DNA of 5,397 bases from Spirochaetes bacterium RBG_16_67_19 (GCA_001829505.1 MIBK01000091.1:1-5397), one strand, 5' to 3'; shown: positions 1 through 5,397, numbered from the stretch's first letter. The notes: generated from the letters alone by a model not told the origin. Numbers and translations are program-made.

Positions 1-1909
1 CGTGCTCCAGGAAGGGGATCAGGGAGGTGGACACCGAGATGATCTGCTTGGGCGAGACGTCCATGTACTGGATGTCCTTGGCCTTGCGGGTGGTGTAATC
101 CCCGCCCTTGCGCACCGGGATGAGCTTCTCCTGGAAGCGCCCGGCGGAGTCCAGCGGGGCGCTGGCCTGGGCGATGAAATACTTCTCCTCGTCGATGGCC
201 GAGAGATATTCGATCTGCTTGCTGGCCACTCCCTCGTCCACCTTGCGGTAGGGGGTCTCCAGGAAGCCGTACTCGTTGACCCGGGTGTAGTTGGCCAGCG
301 AGACGATCAGGCCGATGTTCGGTCCTTCCGGGGTCTCGATCGGGCACATCCGGCCGTAGTGGGTGTAGTGCACGTCGCGCACCTCGAAGCCGGCCCGGTC
401 CCGGGAAAGCCCGCCGGGGCCCAGGGCGTTCAGGCGCCGCTTATGAGTCAGCTCGGCCAGCGGGTTGACCTGGTCCATGAACTGGGACAGCTGGCTGGAG
501 CCGAAGAACTCCTTGATCGTGGCCACCACCGGCTTGATGGAGATCAGGTCCTGGGGGCGGATGGTGTCGGCCTCCTTCAGGGACATGCGCTCCTTGGCGA
601 TGCGCTCCATGCGGGTGAAGGCCACCTTCAGGTGGTTGGTCAGCAGCTCCCCCACCGAGCGGATGCGCCGGTTGCCCAGGTGGTCGATGTCGTCCACGTT
701 CTTCTCCCCGATGTAGACCTGGATCAGGAAGAGCATGGTGTTGAAGATGTCCTCGGGGATGAGGGTGTGGGTTTTCTGGGCCTCGGGGTAGTCGAATTTC
801 TTGTTCAGCTTGTAGCGCCCCACCCGGCCCAGGTCGTAGCGGCGGGGGGAGAAGAACATGCTGGCCAGGTCCTTCTCGGCGCTCTCCAGGGTGATGGGCT
901 CGCCGGGCTTGATGATGGCGTAGACCCGGCTGATGGACTCCTCCAGGCTGGGCTCGTCCTTCTCCGGGGAGTCCTTGTCCTTGCCGTACAGCATCTCCTC
1001 GCGCTCGAAGCAGTTGAGGATGATCGGGGAGTGCAGGCTTTTCTCGTGCTGCATGTCCAGCACCTCCACCTCGAAGATGCCCGAGTGGATGAGTTCCTCC
1101 ACGTCGTGCGGGTGGATGCGGTCGCCGGCCCGGTACAGCTTCTTGGCGGTGCCGCCCTCCTTGCTGAACACCGCGCGGGCGAACACCATGCCCAGCAGCT
1201 TCTCCTTGTCCTCCCGGCTCTCGGAGAGCTTGATCTTGCGGGTCTTGTAGAACAGGTCGATGATCTTCTCCCGCGTGTCGTAGCCCAGGGCGCGCAGGAA
1301 GATGGTGGCCAGGATCTTTTTCTTGCGGTCGATCTTGGCGAAGATCAGCTCCTTCTTCTGGTCGATCTCGAACTCCAGCCAGGAGCCGCGGTAGGGGATG
1401 ATGCGGGAGGAGAAGACCCCCTTCTCGTGCGAGAAGATGACCCCGGGAGAGCGGTGGATCTGGCTGACCACCACCCGCTCCGCGCCGTTGATGATGAAGG
1501 TGCCGCGGGGGGTCATCAGGGGGATGTCCCCCATGTAGATCTCCTTCTGCCGGATCTCGCCGGTGTTCAGGAAGACCAGGTTGATCCTGGCTTTTATCGG
1601 GATGGCGAAGGTCAGGCCCTTCTGCTTGCACTCGAACTCCGTGAGCGGCACATTGGAGGTCGGGGTGGCCTGATCCAGGGTATAGCCGCCGTATTCCAGG
1701 ACCATGTCCGCGTTGGGGCTCTCGATGGGGAACACGGACTGGAACACGTCCTCCAGCCCCTGCCGGGCGATGGGCTTTCCGGCGGCCAGGCGCTCCCGCT
1801 GCAGGAAGCGCTCGTAGGAAGCCAGCTGGATGTCGATGAGATTCGGCATCTCCATCACGTCATCCGTGCCTTCGCCGTAATAGAGCCTCTTGATCTTTTC
1901 AGGAACCAT
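1..1909 (-). CDS. rpoB: DNA-directed RNA polymerase beta subunit, N-terminal part (cut by window edge)
   Basis: Beta subunit of the core RNA polymerase, forming one side of the active-site cleft and the rifampicin pocket. The frame is open for 636 codons from the ATG at 1909 to the window edge with no frameshift; the C-terminal half (flap, catalytic and clamp-contact regions) lies outside. Visible landmarks are [17 protein letters not shown] (about residues 140-156), the Rif cluster I region [20 protein letters not shown] (about 473-492), and [13 protein letters not shown] (523-535). The start is supported by a strong GGAGG four bases upstream. Up to the Rif cluster it is 37 residues shorter than the E. 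coli numbering. It is the last gene visible in the operon, 92 nt after rplL; rpoC would be expected next. The residue matching E. coli Ser531 is Asn494 (see finding). The overall sequence resembles treponeme RpoB from memory; the family assignment is certain. Confidence 0.99.
   Translation of the reverse strand, partial: MVPEKIKRLYYGEGTDDVMEMPNLIDIQLASYERFLQRERLAAGKPIARQGLEDVFQSVFPIESPNADMVLEYGGYTLDQATPTSNVPLTEFECKQKGLTFAIPIKARINLVFLNTGEIRQKEIYMGDIPLMTPRGTFIINGAERVVVSQIHRSPGVIFSHEKGVFSSRIIPYRGSWLEFEIDQKKELIFAKIDRKKKILATIFLRALGYDTREKIIDLFYKTRKIKLSESREDKEKLLGMVFARAVFSKEGGTAKKLYRAGDRIHPHDVEELIHSGIFEVEVLDMQHEKSLHSPIILNCFEREEMLYGKDKDSPEKDEPSLEESISRVYAIIKPGEPITLESAEKDLASMFFSPRRYDLGRVGRYKLNKKFDYPEAQKTHTLIPEDIFNTMLFLIQVYIGEKNVDDIDHLGNRRIRSVGELLTNHLKVAFTRMERIAKERMSLKEADTIRPQDLISIKPVVATIKEFFGSSQLSQFMDQVNPLAELTHKRRLNALGPGGLSRDRAGFEVRDVHYTHYGRMCPIETPEGPNIGLIVSLANYTRVNEYGFLETPYRKVDEGVASKQIEYLSAIDEEKYFIAQASAPLDSAGRFQEKLIPVRKGGDYTTRKAKDIQYMDVSPKQIISVSTSLIPFLEH
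422..502 (-). other. Rifampicin-resistance-determining region (cluster I) of rpoB
   Basis: This segment codes for residues 470-496, matching E. coli 507-533. Compared with E. coli, the sensitive-type residues Gln513, Asp516, His526, Arg529 and Leu533 are kept (here Gln476, Asp479, His489, Arg492, Leu496). Position 522 is Ala, a common natural variant, and 518 is Val. Position 531 is Asn (codon AAC, bases 430-428) instead of the usual Ser. The register is fixed by the unmistakable HKRR and ALGPGG flanks. Confidence 0.93.
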
Positions 1910-1932
1910 CGTCCCTCCCTGGAAACGACAAG

Positions 1933-1964
1933 GCGCCCCGGCACCCTGACGGGCACCGAGGCAC
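1933..1964 (-). promoter_or_regulatory. Stem-loop in the rplL-rpoB gap
   Basis: On the transcript strand GTGCCTCGGTGCCC (1964-1951) pairs with GGGTGCCGGGGCGC (1946-1933) around a GTCA loop. All 14 positions pair, four of them as G-U wobbles. No U-run follows, so it is not a typical intrinsic terminator. It ends 13 nt before the rpoB Shine-Dalgarno sequence. In E. coli the equivalent gap carries an attenuator and an RNase III cut site; a similar processing or attenuation role here is inference. Confidence 0.6.
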
Positions 1965-2001
1965 GGGTCGCAAGTTTATGGCCTTCCGGAATCTGGTGCG
2001 A

Positions 2002-2382
2002 CTACTGGATGTCAACCTTCGCGCCGGCCGTCTCAAGCTGCTGTTTGATCTTCGCGGCCTCCTCTTTGGAGACCCCTTCCTTGACAGGTTTGTCACCAGC
2101 TTCAACCAGCTCCTTGGCTTCCTTGAGCCCCAGCCCGGTGATCGCCCGGACCTCTTTGATCACGGGAATCTTCTTCTCGGCATCGTAGCTCTTCAGCACC
2201 ACGGTGAACTCGGTCTTTTCCTCCACGGCCGGAGCGGCGGCTCCTCCAGCCGGGGCCACCGCCACCGGGGCGGCCGCGGTCACGCCGAACTTCTCCTCCA
2301 TCGCCTTGACCAGCTCGGAAACCTCCAGCACGGTCATGCCGGCGATGGATTCCAGTATCTGTTCCTTGCCCAGTGTTGCCAT
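2002..2382 (-). CDS. rplL: 50S ribosomal protein L7/L12
   Basis: Stalk protein of the large subunit, present as several dimers per ribosome on the L10 C-terminal helix, where it recruits and stimulates the GTPase translation factors. The 126-residue product has the classic layout: N-terminal dimerisation and L10-binding helices (about 1-33), an Ala/Pro/Gly/Val hinge (about 35-53), and a globular C-terminal domain (about 54-126) with the signature [14 protein letters not shown] and [10 protein letters not shown]. coli L7/L12 is 121 residues. The ATG at 2382 has AAGGAG seven bases upstream. It sits 67 nt after rplJ and 92 nt before rpoB, the standard order. The upstream gap holds a stem-loop and a U-rich tract that may raise its translation relative to rplJ. 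No oddities in the coding sequence. Confidence 0.99.
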   Translation of the reverse strand: MATLGKEQILESIAGMTVLEVSELVKAMEEKFGVTAAAPVAVAPAGGAAAPAVEEKTEFTVVLKSYDAEKKIPVIKEVRAITGLGLKEAKELVEAGDKPVKEGVSKEEAAKIKQQLETAGAKVDIQ

Positions 2383-2400
2383 TTACCTTCTCCTTGGTTG

Positions 2401-2452
2401 AAAAATTAAATCGACGACAATAGTGTGCAACATCCGAAGACTAATGCCGTCA
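2401..2452 (-). promoter_or_regulatory. Stem-loop plus U-rich tract between rplJ and rplL
   Basis: On the transcript, GACGGCA (2451-2445, overlapping the rplJ stop codon) pairs with TGTCGTC (2419-2413) with one G-U. After a T-T mismatch, TAGT (2443-2440) pairs with ACTA (2424-2421), leaving a 15-nt loop. Two bases later comes TTTAATTTTT (2410-2401), the most A/T-rich patch between the operon promoter and rpoB, ending six bases before the rplL Shine-Dalgarno sequence. It could be a leaky attenuator, a processing site or an S1-binding translation enhancer; the sequence alone cannot choose. Pairing is seen; function is inferred. Confidence 0.45.
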
Positions 2453-2995
2453 TGATTCCTTGGTTTTGGCCTTCTGGTCGGCCACCGCCTGCAGGGTGCG
2501 TACCAGTTTGGAGCTGACCCCCTTCATCGCGTACATCATGTTGCGCAGGGGGGCGTTCATGGTGCCCATCAGCATGGCCAGCAGCTCCAGGCGCCCCGGC
2601 AGCCGGGAAATGGCCTCCACCGCCAGGACTTCCAGGGCCTTGCCGTCGATCATCCCCCCCTTCACCTTCAGCCGGGATTCCCTGGCGAAATCGAAGAGGG
2701 CCTTGGCCACCGGCCCGACATCCGTGCGGGCCATGGCGATGGCCGTCGGGTTGGTCAGGAAGCCCTCCTGGAAGGGCAGCCCGAGCTCGGCCAGGGCGAT
2801 CTTGGCGTAGCTGTTCTTCACCACCTTGTACTCGGCGGACTGCTTGCGCAGGGTCCGCCGCAGGTCGCTGATCTGGGCCACGGTCAGGCCGCGGTAGTCG
2901 GTGAAGATCAGCCCGGGGGCCTGGCGGATCTTGTCCCGCAGCAGGGCCACCGCGTCGCGCTTGTACTGCTGTATCTTCTGTGTTTTTTCTCCCAT
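2450..2995 (-). CDS. rplJ: 50S ribosomal protein L10
   Basis: Base of the ribosomal stalk: the N-terminal domain binds 23S rRNA beside L11 and the C-terminal helix carries the L7/L12 dimers. The product is 181 residues (E. coli 165). Recognisable parts are IFTDYRGLTVAQISDLRRTLR (about 30-50), EYKVVKNSYAKIAL (about 55-68) and the NPTAIAMA segment (82-89); the C-terminal helical tail runs from about residue 137 and ends Lys-rich. The ATG at 2995 lies one base after the rplA stop codon, and its Shine-Dalgarno sequence AAGGGGA is inside the last rplA codons, so translation is probably coupled to rplA. Because of this tight junction there is no room for the separate rplJ leader at which L10-L7/L12 represses translation in E. 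coli. Confidence 0.98.
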   Translation of the reverse strand: MGEKTQKIQQYKRDAVALLRDKIRQAPGLIFTDYRGLTVAQISDLRRTLRKQSAEYKVVKNSYAKIALAELGLPFQEGFLTNPTAIAMARTDVGPVAKALFDFARESRLKVKGGMIDGKALEVLAVEAISRLPGRLELLAMLMGTMNAPLRNMMYAMKGVSSKLVRTLQAVADQKAKTKES

Positions 2996-2996
2996 C

Positions 2997-3689
2997 TCAC
3001 TTGTCCCCTTCGAACTTTTCCTTGGCGTTGACCAGCACGCCCGGCCCCATGGTCGAGGAAAGGGCGATCGATTGGACGTATTCGCCTTTCAGGTCGGCCG
3101 GGCGCTTGCGCAGCACCTCCTGCAGCAGCAGGCGGGCGTTTTCCAGGATCTTCTCCGCGTCCATGGAAACCTTGCCGATGGCCATGTGCACCACGCCCGA
3201 CTTGTCGGCCTTGAACTCCACGCGCCCCTTCTTCAGCTCCTCCACCGCCCCCTTCACGTCGAAGGTCACGGTCTTGGTCTTGGGGTTGGGCATCAGGCCG
3301 CGGCGCCCCAGCACCTGGCCCAGCTTGCCCACGTCCTTCATCATGTCCGGGGTGGCCACGGCGACGTCGAAATCAAGCCACCCGCCTTGGATCTTGTCGA
3401 TCAGGTCCTGGTCGCCGACGAAGGCGGCCCCGTTGACCCGGGCCTCCTCGGCCTTTTCGCCCTTGGCGAAAACCAGGATCTTCTTCTCGGCCCGGAAGCC
3501 GTGGGGCAGCACCAGGGTGTCGCGCACCGTGTGCTTGCCCTTCAGGTTCAGGCGGATGGCCACTTCCACCGTCTCGTCGAACTTGGCGAAGGCCATGGAC
3601 TTCACCAGGGTCACCGCCTGCTCCAGGCTGACCTGCTCGCTGTGGGTGCGCTTGGCGGCCGAGGCCAGGTACTTCTTGCCGTGGCTCAT
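2997..3689 (-). CDS. rplA: 50S ribosomal protein L1
   Basis: Forms the mobile L1 stalk that binds 23S rRNA helices 76-78 and helps release deacylated tRNA from the E site; also the known translational repressor of the rplK-rplA pair. The product is 230 residues (E. coli 234). Motifs: KFDETVEV (36-43), [14 protein letters not shown] (111-124), [12 protein letters not shown] (127-138), [14 protein letters not shown] (155-168) and the RNA-binding SSTMGPGV (211-218). The ATG at 3689 overlaps the rplK stop codon (ATGA) and is preceded by a near-perfect GGAGGTGA with seven bases from GGAGG to ATG, which decides the start. The nearby rplK leader carries a candidate L1 target site. Wording around [19 protein letters not shown] reminds me of spirochete L1 proteins. 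Confidence 0.99.
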   Translation of the reverse strand: MSHGKKYLASAAKRTHSEQVSLEQAVTLVKSMAFAKFDETVEVAIRLNLKGKHTVRDTLVLPHGFRAEKKILVFAKGEKAEEARVNGAAFVGDQDLIDKIQGGWLDFDVAVATPDMMKDVGKLGQVLGRRGLMPNPKTKTVTFDVKGAVEELKKGRVEFKADKSGVVHMAIGKVSMDAEKILENARLLLQEVLRKRPADLKGEYVQSIALSSTMGPGVLVNAKEKFEGDK

Positions 3690-4132
3690 TGCGTCACCTC
3701 CGCGCCCTCCACCAGAACCCCCATGCTGCGGGCGGTCCCGGCGACGATGCGCATGGCCATCTCGATGTCGTTGGCGTTCAGGTCCGCCAGCTTTGCTTCC
3801 GCGATGGAGCGCAGCTGCTCCTTGCTCAGGGTGCCCACCTTCTCCTTGTTGGGCACCGCCGAGCCCTTTTCCAGGCCCAAAGCCTTGCGGATCAGCACCG
3901 CCGCCGGCGGGGTCTTGGTGATGAAGGTGAAACTCTTGTCCGAGTACACCGTGATCACCACCGGGATCAAGAGGCCCGCTTCCAGGCCCTTGGTGCGCTC
4001 GTTGAACTGCTGCACGAACTGCGGCGCCGAAACTCCGTGCGGGCCCAGGGCGGGTCCGACCGGCGGCGCGGGCGTGGCCTTGCCGGCCGGCACCTGCAGC
4101 TTGACGATCGCGGCTACCTTCTTTTTCGCCAT
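3686..4132 (-). CDS. rplK: 50S ribosomal protein L11
   Basis: Binds the GTPase-associated region of 23S rRNA at the stalk base, contacts elongation factors and is needed for the stringent response; also the site of thiopeptide antibiotic action. The product is 148 residues (E. coli 142). The N-terminal domain carries [16 protein letters not shown] (15-30) with the conserved prolines of the thiopeptide pocket. The C-terminal RNA-binding domain (from about 76) carries [12 protein letters not shown] (75-86) and AGTARSMG (131-138). After PALG it reads [14 protein letters not shown] rather than the commoner QHGVNIMEF type, a variant I associate with spirochetes. The ATG at 4132 has AGGAGG six bases upstream. 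It overlaps rplA by four bases, consistent with coupled translation of L11 and L1. Confidence 0.99.
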   Translation of the reverse strand: MAKKKVAAIVKLQVPAGKATPAPPVGPALGPHGVSAPQFVQQFNERTKGLEAGLLIPVVITVYSDKSFTFITKTPPAAVLIRKALGLEKGSAVPNKEKVGTLSKEQLRSIAEAKLADLNANDIEMAMRIVAGTARSMGVLVEGAEVTQ

Positions 4133-4147
4133 TGGCTTCCTCCTATG

Positions 4148-4182
4148 TGGTCATAGCGCCCGCCTCAAAGGGCGGGCTCCCA
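4148..4182 (-). promoter_or_regulatory. Candidate L1-binding autoregulatory site in the rplK leader
   Basis: On the transcript, TGG (4182-4180) can pair with CCA (4150-4148) and GCCCGCC (4177-4171) with GGCGGGC (4164-4158), loop CTTTGA. Between the two helices is an asymmetric internal loop, GA on the 5' side and GCTATGA on the 3' side. This is the arrangement of the L1 site in 23S helix 76, which also has a GGGAG-type 5' strand and a ...TGAAATACCAC-type 3' strand. The element ends just before AGGAGG (4144-4139). An alternative hairpin CTATG/CATAG (4156-4152 with 4147-4143) would take in the first bases of the Shine-Dalgarno sequence. No U-run follows, so it is not a terminator. Confidence 0.65.
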
Positions 4183-4197
4183 GCGCGAGGTGTCTGC

Positions 4198-4752
4198 TCA
4201 GATCTTCTCCACCTGCAGAAAATCCAGCTCCACCGGAGTGGAGCGGCCGAAAATTCCCACCATCACCCGCAGCTTGCCCTTTTCCAGGTTGATCTCCTCC
4301 ACCGTGCCGGTGAAGGAGTCGAAGGGGCCGTCGGTGATGCGCACCGACTCGCCCATCGAGAAAACCTGCTTGGGCTTCAGGGTCTTCTCGCTCTTGATCT
4401 CCCCGGCCCGCTGCAGCACCTCCCGGGCCTCCTCGGCGCTGATGGCCTGCGGCTTCTGGTTGCGGGTGGAGCCCACGAAGCCGGTCACCCCGGGGATGTT
4501 GCGGATGGCCGAGCAGACGCTCTTCCAGTTGGTCTCGGGGAGGTCCATTTCCACCAGGATGTAGCCGGGGAGGAACTTCTTGGAGCTGACCCGGCGCTTG
4601 CCGTCGCGGATCTCCACCACCTCCTCGGAAGGGACCTTCACGGTGGAAACCGCGTCGGCCAGCGTGCCGTCCTCCACGAGCTTGTTGATGTGTCTCTGTA
4701 CCTTGTTCTCATACCCCGAATAGGTATGGACCACGTACCAGCCCTTGGCCAT
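4198..4752 (-). CDS. nusG: Transcription elongation and antitermination factor NusG
   Basis: Binds across the RNA polymerase clamp through its N-terminal domain and, through its KOW domain, links polymerase to Rho or to ribosomal protein S10. The product is 184 residues (E. coli 181), so no extra inserted domain is present. The NGN domain covers about residues 4-115, with GWYVVHTYSGYENKV (4-18) and the polymerase-contact region KFLPGYILVEMDL (59-71). The KOW domain covers about 130-184, with GESVRITDGPFDSFTGTVEE (134-153) and the closing STPVELDFLQVEKI. The ATG at 4752 follows the secE stop by 14 bases; GAGG and AGGG lie upstream, a weaker ribosome site than its neighbours. The start is supported by the family N-terminus. 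secE-nusG is the usual pairing. Confidence 0.99.
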   Translation of the reverse strand: MAKGWYVVHTYSGYENKVQRHINKLVEDGTLADAVSTVKVPSEEVVEIRDGKRRVSSKKFLPGYILVEMDLPETNWKSVCSAIRNIPGVTGFVGSTRNQKPQAISAEEAREVLQRAGEIKSEKTLKPKQVFSMGESVRITDGPFDSFTGTVEEINLEKGKLRVMVGIFGRSTPVELDFLQVEKI

Positions 4753-4766
4753 TCGCGTCCCTGCCT

Positions 4767-4946
4767 CTAGAAAATGAGGTCGATCCCCCGGAAGATCAGG
4801 TAATCCACCAACCCCAAGGCGATGGCGATCAGGATCGTGGATACCAGCACGACCTTGGTCGAGGAGGTTACCTCCTCCCGGCTGGGCCAGGTGACCTTCT
4901 TGAGCTCCCCGAAGCTCTCCTTGAAAAACCGGATGATCTTGTTCAT
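4767..4946 (-). CDS. secE: Preprotein translocase subunit SecE
   Basis: Essential single-span inner-membrane subunit that clamps SecY in the Sec translocon. The 59-residue product starts MNKIIRFFKESFGELKKVTW and has the family's conserved cytoplasmic amphipathic region KKVTWPSREEV (16-26), followed by one hydrophobic membrane segment (about 31-52, KVVLVSTILIAIALGLVDYLIF) and a short tail. It is the short, single-span form rather than the three-span E. coli form. The stop is TAG at 4769-4767. The ATG at 4946 has AAGGGG four bases upstream, partly inside a small hairpin. It lies between tRNA-Trp (34 nt) and nusG (14 nt), the usual context. Confidence 0.97.
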   Translation of the reverse strand: MNKIIRFFKESFGELKKVTWPSREEVTSSTKVVLVSTILIAIALGLVDYLIFRGIDLIF

Positions 4947-4951
4947 CGTAC

Positions 4952-4966
4952 CCCTTCGCGAAAGGA
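4952..4966 (-). promoter_or_regulatory. Small hairpin overlapping the secE ribosome-binding site
   Basis: On the transcript CCTTT (4965-4961) pairs with GAAGG (4957-4953), four Watson-Crick pairs plus one T-G, with a CGC loop. An outer T-G is possible. The right arm contains most of the secE Shine-Dalgarno AAGGGG (4956-4951). It may damp secE translation or follow from tRNA processing just upstream; it is short enough to be chance. Confidence 0.3.
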
Positions 4967-4980
4967 TTCTAGCTACCCAA

Positions 4981-5054
4981 CAGGCCAGGCAGGACTCGAA
5001 CCCGCAACATCCGGTTTTGGAGACCGGCGCTCTACCAGTTGGAGCTACTGGCCT
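4981..5054 (-). tRNA. tRNA-Trp (anticodon CCA)
   Basis: Reads UGG tryptophan codons. The 74-nt gene folds fully: acceptor AGGCCAG/CTGGCCT, D arm GCTC/GAGC, anticodon arm CCGGT-CTCCAAA-ACCGG with anticodon CCA at 5020-5018, a 5-nt variable loop, T arm GCGGG/CCTGC with loop TTCGAGT, discriminator G. The A1-U72 pair, G73 and the anticodon arm agree with the E. coli tRNA-Trp identity elements. The 3' CCA is not encoded (TTG follows) and must be added by nucleotidyltransferase. The gene lies inside the protein operon, 11 nt after rpmG and 34 nt before secE, so the mRNA must be cut by RNase P and 3'-end nucleases to release it. Confidence 0.98.
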
Positions 5055-5065
5055 AGGCGCAAGCT

Positions 5066-5242
5066 CTACTTTATCTTCGCTTCCCTGTGAAGGGTGTGCT
5101 TCCTGTCGAACTTACAGTATTTGCTGAACTCCAGCTTCTCCTGGACGTTGCGCTTGTTCTTGTAGGTCGTGTAGTTGCGTCGATCGCACTCGCTGCATTG
5201 CAGAGCCACGAGCTCTACGTTCTTGCCCTTCGCTTTCCCCAT
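5066..5242 (-). CDS. rpmG: 50S ribosomal protein L33
   Basis: Small large-subunit protein near the E site. The 58-residue product ([20 protein letters not shown] to HREAKIK) has the family core [18 protein letters not shown] (22-39), KYC (41-43) and KHTLHRE (48-54), and stops at TAG 5068-5066. L33 proteins come as zinc-binding (two CxxC pairs) or zinc-free forms. Here the first pair is intact (Cys16, Cys19), but the second reads C43-K-F-D46, so one ligand position is Asp. The ATG at 5242 has AAGGA ten bases upstream, slightly far; an out-of-frame ATG lies nearer that site. It is the first gene after the promoter, ahead of tRNA-Trp and secE; rpmG-secE-nusG is a common order. Confidence 0.96.
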   Translation of the reverse strand: MGKAKGKNVELVALQCSECDRRNYTTYKNKRNVQEKLEFSKYCKFDRKHTLHREAKIK

Positions 5243-5263
5243 GACGAGAACATCCTTTTTTGC

Positions 5264-5283
5264 TGACGTGAGTTAGCACGTCA
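5264..5283. promoter_or_regulatory. Perfect dyad across the predicted transcription start
   Basis: TGACGTG (5264-5270) and CACGTCA (5277-5283) form a perfect 7-bp inverted repeat with a 6-nt spacer AGTTAG. Its right edge touches the -10 box, and the predicted start (about 5276-5274) falls in the spacer. Most transcripts would therefore lack one arm, so a DNA operator fits better than an RNA hairpin. No regulator is identified. Confidence 0.5.
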
Positions 5284-5312
5284 ATATAGTAAGAAAATGC
5301 CGATTGTGTCAA
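5283..5312 (-). promoter_or_regulatory. Sigma70-type promoter of the rpmG-secE-nusG-rplKAJL-rpoB operon
   Basis: On the minus strand, TTGACA (5312-5307) is a perfect -35 box and TATATT (5288-5283) matches the -10 consensus at five of six positions, with an 18-nt spacer. The element is A/T-rich in an otherwise GC-rich window and sits 40 nt upstream of the rpmG start codon. The predicted start is about 5276-5274. It begins 21 nt after the tRNA-Thr gene, with no intrinsic terminator between, so read-through from upstream may also feed the operon. Confidence 0.85.
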
Positions 5313-5333
5313 CGGCCCCGGCTCAGGAATTAC

Positions 5334-5397
5334 AGCCTCCGCTCGGAATTGAACCGAGGACCCCCTCCTTACCATGGAGGTGCTCTGCCGACTGAGC
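5334..5397 (-). tRNA. tRNA-Thr (anticodon GGU), 5' end cut by window edge
   Basis: Reads ACC and ACU threonine codons. The 64 visible bases begin at the D stem (GCTC/GAGC, loop AGTCGGCA) and include the anticodon arm CCTCC-ATGGTAA-GGAGG with anticodon GGT at 5373-5371, the variable loop GGGTC, the T arm CTCGG-TTCAATT-CCGAG, the acceptor 3' strand CGGAGGC and discriminator T. The 5' acceptor strand and two linker bases (9 nt) lie outside the window and would be expected to read GCCTCCG plus two bases. The 3' CCA is not encoded, as for the tRNA-Trp here. tRNA genes upstream of the secE-nusG cluster are common in bacteria. Confidence 0.95.

Noticed and set aside
441..1631. A 396-codon minus-strand frame within rpoB
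   Set aside because: It is the shifted frame of rpoB on the same strand; the rpoB frame is intact and conserved throughout, and this product is Pro/Gly/Arg/His-rich without family features.
2..2188. A 728-codon open frame on the plus strand opposite rpoB and rplL
   Set aside because: It is antisense to certain genes in GC-rich DNA, where the lack of A/T-rich stop codons opens long frames. Its product is low-complexity (rich in Leu, Val, Gly, Asp, His), has no recognisable domain, and runs across two genes and a gap.
2405..2430. Possible internal promoter for rplL (TTGCAC ... TTTAAT)
   Set aside because: The spacer is only 14 nt; shifting the -10 to give 16 nt leaves a poor match (TAATTT). 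The A/T-rich tract is better read as part of the rplL leader.
4158..4177. The GCCCGCC/GGCGGGC hairpin as an intrinsic terminator after nusG
   Set aside because: The bases that follow on the transcript are GCTATGACC, not a U-run, and rplK follows closely; the fold fits an L1-binding element better.
2901..4292. A 463-codon plus-strand frame opposite rplJ, rplA, rplK and part of nusG
   Set aside because: Antisense shadow of four well-identified genes; it crosses their borders and shows no domain.
5112..5375. An 87-codon minus-strand frame overlapping rpmG, the promoter and tRNA-Thr
   Set aside because: It runs through the tRNA and the promoter in a frame other than rpmG; the rpmG frame gives a clear L33.
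1..5397. A novel accessory system, mobile element or CRISPR array
   Set aside because: The window is filled by a conserved housekeeping operon with gaps of 92 nt or less; no transposase, integrase, direct-repeat array or foreign-looking gene was seen.

Overview
The window is one strand-coherent block of the universal bacterial transcription/translation cluster, all on the minus strand. In transcription order it reads: tRNA-Thr(GGU, cut by the window end), promoter, rpmG (L33), tRNA-Trp(CCA), secE, nusG, rplK (L11), rplA (L1), rplJ (L10), rplL (L7/L12) and rpoB (N-terminal 636 residues, cut by the other window end). Every base over about 60 nt is explained by a gene or a short intergenic control region; there is no mobile element, CRISPR array or accessory gene.

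Organism: the DNA is GC-rich, and the proteins read as Spirochaetota to me, probably a GC-rich relative of the Treponema/Spirochaeta group. Pointers are the RpoB Rif-cluster sequence with Asn at the E. coli 531 position, the L11 stretch [12 protein letters not shown], the L1 stretch [19 protein letters not shown] and the short zinc-site-depleted L33. This is from remembered family resemblance, not a search, so genus and species are not claimed.

Layout from the window's right end (5' end of the transcript): tRNA-Thr lies 21 nt before a near-consensus sigma70-type promoter (TTGACA, 18 nt, TATATT) with a perfect 7-bp dyad across the predicted start site. Then come rpmG, an 11-nt gap, tRNA-Trp, a 34-nt gap, secE, 14 nt, nusG, a 65-nt leader, rplK overlapping rplA by 4 nt (ATGA), 1 nt, rplJ, 67 nt, rplL, 92 nt and rpoB. 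No other convincing promoter or intrinsic terminator was seen, so the whole set is plausibly one transcript with internal processing at the tRNA and post-transcriptional balancing at the three larger gaps.

The three larger gaps hold the most interesting non-coding structure: a likely L1 autoregulatory site imitating 23S rRNA helix 76 in front of rplK; a stem-loop followed by a U-rich tract in front of rplL, whose product is needed in several copies per ribosome; and a 14-bp hairpin between rplL and rpoB, where ribosomal-protein and polymerase expression need to be separated. The locus is otherwise conventional; I see no novel multi-gene system in it.
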